The translations under genes were made by a program, and so were the position numbers. The notes beneath the pieces are model-generated. The model ran no database searches. It was not told where the DNA came from and worked only from the letters and a program-made list of their open reading frames with translations. From contig NZ_PIQF01000003.1 in the NCBI RefSeq assembly GCF_003987275.1, positions 321,171-385,170 on the forward strand: DNA of 64,000 nucleotides, written 5' to 3'. Source of the DNA: Idiomarina seosinensis (GTDB taxonomy: Bacteria; Pseudomonadota; Gammaproteobacteria; Enterobacterales; Alteromonadaceae). Of this stretch, positions 60,168 through 64,000 are shown piece after piece. Position 1 is the stretch's first letter. Each line of letters opens with the position of its first letter.

Positions 60168-62741
60168 ATGCGACACGATAAATTTACCAGCAAATTTCAG
60201 ATGGCGATTGCTGACGCGCAGTCAATTGCGTTAGGTCGTGATCATCAATTTATTGAACCACAGCATTTAATGCAGGCAATGCTCGATCAAAATGGCGGGG
60301 CTGTGCGTCCGCTATTTACTATGATCGGAGCCGACATTACGCAGTTTCGCTCTGGTCTGGGCAAGGCACTTGATGCACTGCCGCAGGTCGAGGGTGCTGA
60401 GGGTGAAGTACAGCTCTCCCAGCAGACTGCGCGATTATTAAATCTGTGCGACAAGTACGCGCAAAAACGCAATGACAGTTACATTTCCTCGGAGTTGTTT
60501 TTACTCGCGGCGACAGAAGACAAAGGACCGCTCGGAGAGCTATTTAAGAAGCAAGGAATTACCAAAGAACAACTGGAAAAAGCGATTAACGACATTCGCG
60601 ATGGTGAGAAAGTCGATGATCCTAACGCGGAAGATAAACGCCAGGCGCTGGATAAGTATACTCTTGACCTGACTGAGCGCGCGGAACAGGGCAAGCTTGA
60701 TCCAGTGATTGGCCGGGATGAAGAAATTCGTCGGACCATTCAGGTATTGCAGCGCCGAACCAAAAATAACCCCGTGCTAATTGGCGAACCGGGCGTTGGT
60801 AAAACGGCTATTATCGAAGGCCTGGCGCAACGCATTATTAATGGTGAAGTTCCGGAAGGCCTAAAACACAAGCGGGTTCTTTCCCTTGACCTCGGTGCTT
60901 TATTAGCAGGCGCGAAATACCGTGGTGAGTTTGAAGAGCGGTTGAAAGCCGTATTAACGGAACTCTCTAAAGAGGAAGGCCGAATCATTCTCTTTATAGA
61001 TGAGCTGCATACTATGGTTGGTGCTGGCAAAGCAGACGGAGCCATGGATGCTGGCAATATGTTAAAACCGGCGTTGGCACGTGGCGAGCTGCATTGCGTG
61101 GGTGCTACTACGCTGGATGAATACCGTCAGTACATAGAAAAAGACGCAGCGTTGGAACGCCGTTTCCAGAAAGTGTTGGTGGATGAACCGACGGTGGAAG
61201 ACACTATTGCGATTCTGCGTGGCCTTAAAGAGCGTTACGAAATTCACCACTCGGTTGAAATAACCGACCCGGCGATAGTTGCCGCAGCATCTTTATCACA
61301 TCGTTATATCAGCGACCGTAAGCTACCCGATAAAGCGATTGATCTGATTGATGAAGCGGCCTCAAGTATCCGCATGCAAATTGACTCTAAGCCGGAAGAC
61401 CTGGATCGTTTGGAACGGCGCATCATTCAGTTAAAGCTTGAGCGGCAGGCATTGCAGAAAGAGAAAGATGATGCCAGCAAGAAACGACTGGATATTTTGC
61501 ACGAGGAGCTTGCTGATCTTGAACGCAAGTATCAGGAACTGGAAGAAATCTGGAACACCGAAAAAGCGGCAGTACAGGGTACTCAACATATTAAAGCGCA
61601 GTTGGACCAAGCGCGCACCGAAATGGACATTGCTCGGCGAGCCGGTGATTTAAATCGGATGTCGGAATTACAGTATGGACGTATTCCAGAACTGGAGCGT
61701 CAGCTTGATTTAGCACTGCAGGCCGAGATGCAGGACATGAGCTTGCTGAAAAACCACGTTAGTGAAGAAGAGATAGCGGATGTGCTGTCGCGCTGGACAG
61801 GTATTCCCGTTAGTAAAATGCTTGAAGGTGAACGCGAGAAGTTAGTTCAGATGGAAACTAATTTGCATAAACGGGTGGTGGGTCAGAACGAAGCCGTTGA
61901 TGCAGTTGCTAATGCTATTCGCCGCTCGCGTGCGGGTTTAGGTGACCCGAATCGTCCCATTGGTTCATTTTTATTCCTTGGCCCAACCGGTGTTGGTAAA
62001 ACTGAACTGTCTAAGGCGTTGGCTAACTTTTTGTTCGACACTGACGACGCCATGGTGCGGATCGATATGTCAGAGTTTATGGAAAAACATTCGGTGTCAC
62101 GTTTAGTCGGTGCACCTCCGGGTTATGTTGGCTATGAACAGGGTGGCTACCTGACAGAAGCGGTAAGACGTAAGCCGTATTCTGTGATTTTGCTGGATGA
62201 GGTGGAAAAAGCACACCCCGATGTCTTTAACATACTTTTGCAAGTACTGGATGATGGGCGTTTGACCGATGGTCAGGGGCGTACGGTGGATTTTAAAAAT
62301 ACCGTTATCATTATGACCTCTAACTTAGGTTCTGATTTAATCCAGGAACATGCTAAAGAAAATACCTACGAACAAATGAAGTCGATGGTAATGGATGTTC
62401 TGGGACAACACTTCCGGCCTGAGTTCATTAACCGGGTTGACGAGACCGTTGTGTTCCATCCATTAGGTCAGGCAGAAATTCGTTCAATTGCCGAGGCGCA
62501 GTTACAGTTGCTTTATCAGCGCCTGGAAGACAAGGAGTTTTCGCTGGAGCTGGACGATGCATCATTAGATCATCTTGCCAGAACTGGTTTTGATCCGGTG
62601 TTCGGTGCACGGCCACTGAAACGGTCAATTCAGCAAGAGCTGGAAAATCCATTAGCGCAGAAAATACTGTCGGGAGCCTTAGTCCCCGGTAAACCCATAA
62701 AAGTAACACTGGCCAATGAACGGTTGGATATTAGTCAGTAA
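60168..62741 (+). CDS. clpB: ATP-dependent chaperone ClpB
   Basis: Two AAA+ modules ([30 protein letters not shown]), ClpB middle domain. Confidence 0.97.
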   Translation: MRHDKFTSKFQMAIADAQSIALGRDHQFIEPQHLMQAMLDQNGGAVRPLFTMIGADITQFRSGLGKALDALPQVEGAEGEVQLSQQTARLLNLCDKYAQKRNDSYISSELFLLAATEDKGPLGELFKKQGITKEQLEKAINDIRDGEKVDDPNAEDKRQALDKYTLDLTERAEQGKLDPVIGRDEEIRRTIQVLQRRTKNNPVLIGEPGVGKTAIIEGLAQRIINGEVPEGLKHKRVLSLDLGALLAGAKYRGEFEERLKAVLTELSKEEGRIILFIDELHTMVGAGKADGAMDAGNMLKPALARGELHCVGATTLDEYRQYIEKDAALERRFQKVLVDEPTVEDTIAILRGLKERYEIHHSVEITDPAIVAAASLSHRYISDRKLPDKAIDLIDEAASSIRMQIDSKPEDLDRLERRIIQLKLERQALQKEKDDASKKRLDILHEELADLERKYQELEEIWNTEKAAVQGTQHIKAQLDQARTEMDIARRAGDLNRMSELQYGRIPELERQLDLALQAEMQDMSLLKNHVSEEEIADVLSRWTGIPVSKMLEGEREKLVQMETNLHKRVVGQNEAVDAVANAIRRSRAGLGDPNRPIGSFLFLGPTGVGKTELSKALANFLFDTDDAMVRIDMSEFMEKHSVSRLVGAPPGYVGYEQGGYLTEAVRRKPYSVILLDEVEKAHPDVFNILLQVLDDGRLTDGQGRTVDFKNTVIIMTSNLGSDLIQEHAKENTYEQMKSMVMDVLGQHFRPEFINRVDETVVFHPLGQAEIRSIAEAQLQLLYQRLEDKEFSLELDDASLDHLARTGFDPVFGARPLKRSIQQELENPLAQKILSGALVPGKPIKVTLANERLDISQ

Positions 62742-62751
62742 TAGGTGGTAT

Positions 62752-62780
62752 AGCCCGCATCCATATGCGGGCTTTGTTTT
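62752..62780 (+). terminator. Rho-independent terminator after clpB
   Basis: AGCCCGCAT-CCAT-ATGCGGGCT followed by TTGTTTTTT. Confidence 0.85.
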
Positions 62781-62854
62781 TTCTTGATTTCCAAGGCTGA
62801 ATGACTCTGTGCTAAACTCAGCGATATTAATTTGGAGAAAGAGGATGCCTTTAT

Positions 62855-63679
62855 ATGGCTACAGAAAGTAATAAACGCCGCGGAATTTATTTGTTACCGA
62901 ACCTATTTACTACCGCCGGCCTGTTTTCTGGCTTTTATGCCATTGTTGCCTCAATGAACGATCGCTATATAGAGGCAGCGGTCGCCATTTTCATCGCAAT
63001 GATCTTTGACGGCGCTGATGGTCGTGTAGCTCGGATGACCAATACCGAAAGCGATTTCGGCGCCGAATATGACAGCATGGCGGACATTGTGTCATTTGGT
63101 ATGGCGCCGGCTCTAGTAATGTATAACTATGCTCTGGCTGATCTAGGTAAGTTCGGTTGGTTGGCTGCCTTTATTTTTGTTGCCGGTGGTGCGCTACGGC
63201 TGGCGCGATTCAATACTAATCTGGGAACCACGGATAAGCGCTACTTTCAGGGGTTAGCGATTCCAAGTGCAGCGGCTGTGGTCTCCGGGCTGGTCTGGGT
63301 TGGCACAGAATACGATATTGACGGTAGCGACATTGAGATTTTTGCCGCGCTAGTGACTATTTGCGCAGGCTTATTAATGGTTACCAACTTTCGTTATCAT
63401 TCATTTAAAGAAGTTGACTGGAAAGGCAAAGTATCTTTCTTAGTTATCCTCATTGTAGTGCTCGCATTTGTGATTGTTGCGACACAGCCTTCATTAGTGC
63501 TGTTTGGTATATTCTTTTTATATGCGTTGTCAGGACCCGTGTTAACGATTAAAAACGTTAAGAAGTTAAAGCTGGAACATGTGGTTGGTGACGACGATAG
63601 TGATGACGCTGAATTCGATGAGGATAAAAAAACATCGGAAAAAGGTCAGAAAGAAGACAAAAAAGGCACAAGTGACTAA
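62855..63679 (+). CDS. pssA: CDP-diacylglycerol-serine O-phosphatidyltransferase
   Basis: DGADGRVARMTNTESDFGAEYDSMADIVSFGMAPAL CDP-alcohol phosphatidyltransferase motif. Confidence 0.95.
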   Translation: MATESNKRRGIYLLPNLFTTAGLFSGFYAIVASMNDRYIEAAVAIFIAMIFDGADGRVARMTNTESDFGAEYDSMADIVSFGMAPALVMYNYALADLGKFGWLAAFIFVAGGALRLARFNTNLGTTDKRYFQGLAIPSAAAVVSGLVWVGTEYDIDGSDIEIFAALVTICAGLLMVTNFRYHSFKEVDWKGKVSFLVILIVVLAFVIVATQPSLVLFGIFFLYALSGPVLTIKNVKKLKLEHVVGDDDSDDAEFDEDKKTSEKGQKEDKKGTSD

Positions 63680-63716
63680 TAACTGAACAAACGATCAGTT
63701 TATTTAAAAAAAGATC

Positions 63717-63744
63717 TTGCACGGCGCAATAAGATCTCTATAAT
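63717..63744 (+). promoter_or_regulatory. rRNA operon promoter (upstream)
   Basis: TTGCAC - 16 bp - TATAAT, followed by GC-rich TCGCCGCCG. Confidence 0.65.
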
Positions 63745-63819
63745 TCGCCGCCGTTGTCAGGGAGAAAGCCAACAGGTGATTACTGACAACGGGTTGATTA
63801 GAAAGTTGCAAAAAAGCAC

Positions 63820-63847
63820 TTGACGATTGGCCAAAGGGATGTAGAAT
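63820..63847 (+). promoter_or_regulatory. rRNA operon promoter (downstream)
   Basis: TTGACG - 16 bp - TAGAAT, followed by ACGCCTCCC. Confidence 0.7.
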
Positions 63848-63876
63848 ACGCCTCCCTGCTTCGGGAAAGAAGCAAC

Positions 63877-63889
63877 GCTCTTTAACAAT
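63877..63889 (+). promoter_or_regulatory. rrn leader boxA-like antitermination element
   Basis: GCTCTTTAACAAT, the typical gammaproteobacterial 16S leader boxA; implies a 16S rRNA gene just beyond the window. Confidence 0.8.
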
Positions 63890-64000
63890 ATATCAAGCCA
63901 AGCAAACTGTGTGGGCACTTGCAGAAGTAAGCAAACAGAAATATTTGTATTGCAACTTTTGAATGAGTGTTCAGCAAGGTTTCGAAAGAAGCCAAGCAAA

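Overview
The window comes from a marine-type gammaproteobacterium; gene order and protein similarity suggest an Idiomarina-like genome, but this is inference. It has three parts. (1) ~1-12.25 kb is a metal-resistance block: two HME-RND CzcCBA-type efflux operons around a MerR regulator / CDF transporter / LspA cluster. (2) ~12.3-27.9 kb is a mosaic genomic island next to tRNA-Phe(GAA). It carries a P4-type integrase, two AlpA-like regulators, a DUF3987-type primase-like protein, an inovirus Gp2-like protein, RadC, a BsuBI/PstI-like restriction-modification system, a small tyrosine recombinase, a LytTR-type regulator with a small membrane protein, a HEPN-like gene pair and several orphans. (3) ~28-64 kb is core genome: speA, speB, pfkA, pdxH, a long flagellar cluster (flrABC, fliE-R, flhB), nadE, glnB, bamD, rluD, pgeF, clpB, pssA and an rRNA-operon leader at the right edge. 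The strongest candidate for something undescribed is a 4,362-bp unit carrying the R-M system. It lies between two copies of a GTTCCC-N13-GGGAAC inverted repeat, each followed by the same ~170-bp recombinase promoter/5' sequence; the left copy is truncated and the right copy leads into an intact small recombinase. Secondary candidates are the LytTR/membrane-protein operon with a hairpin overlapping its Shine-Dalgarno, a membrane-anchored/HEPN gene pair, an orphan 514-aa protein, and an iterated CTGATAC region near the primase-like gene. No searches were run; all family names come from motif recognition by eye.
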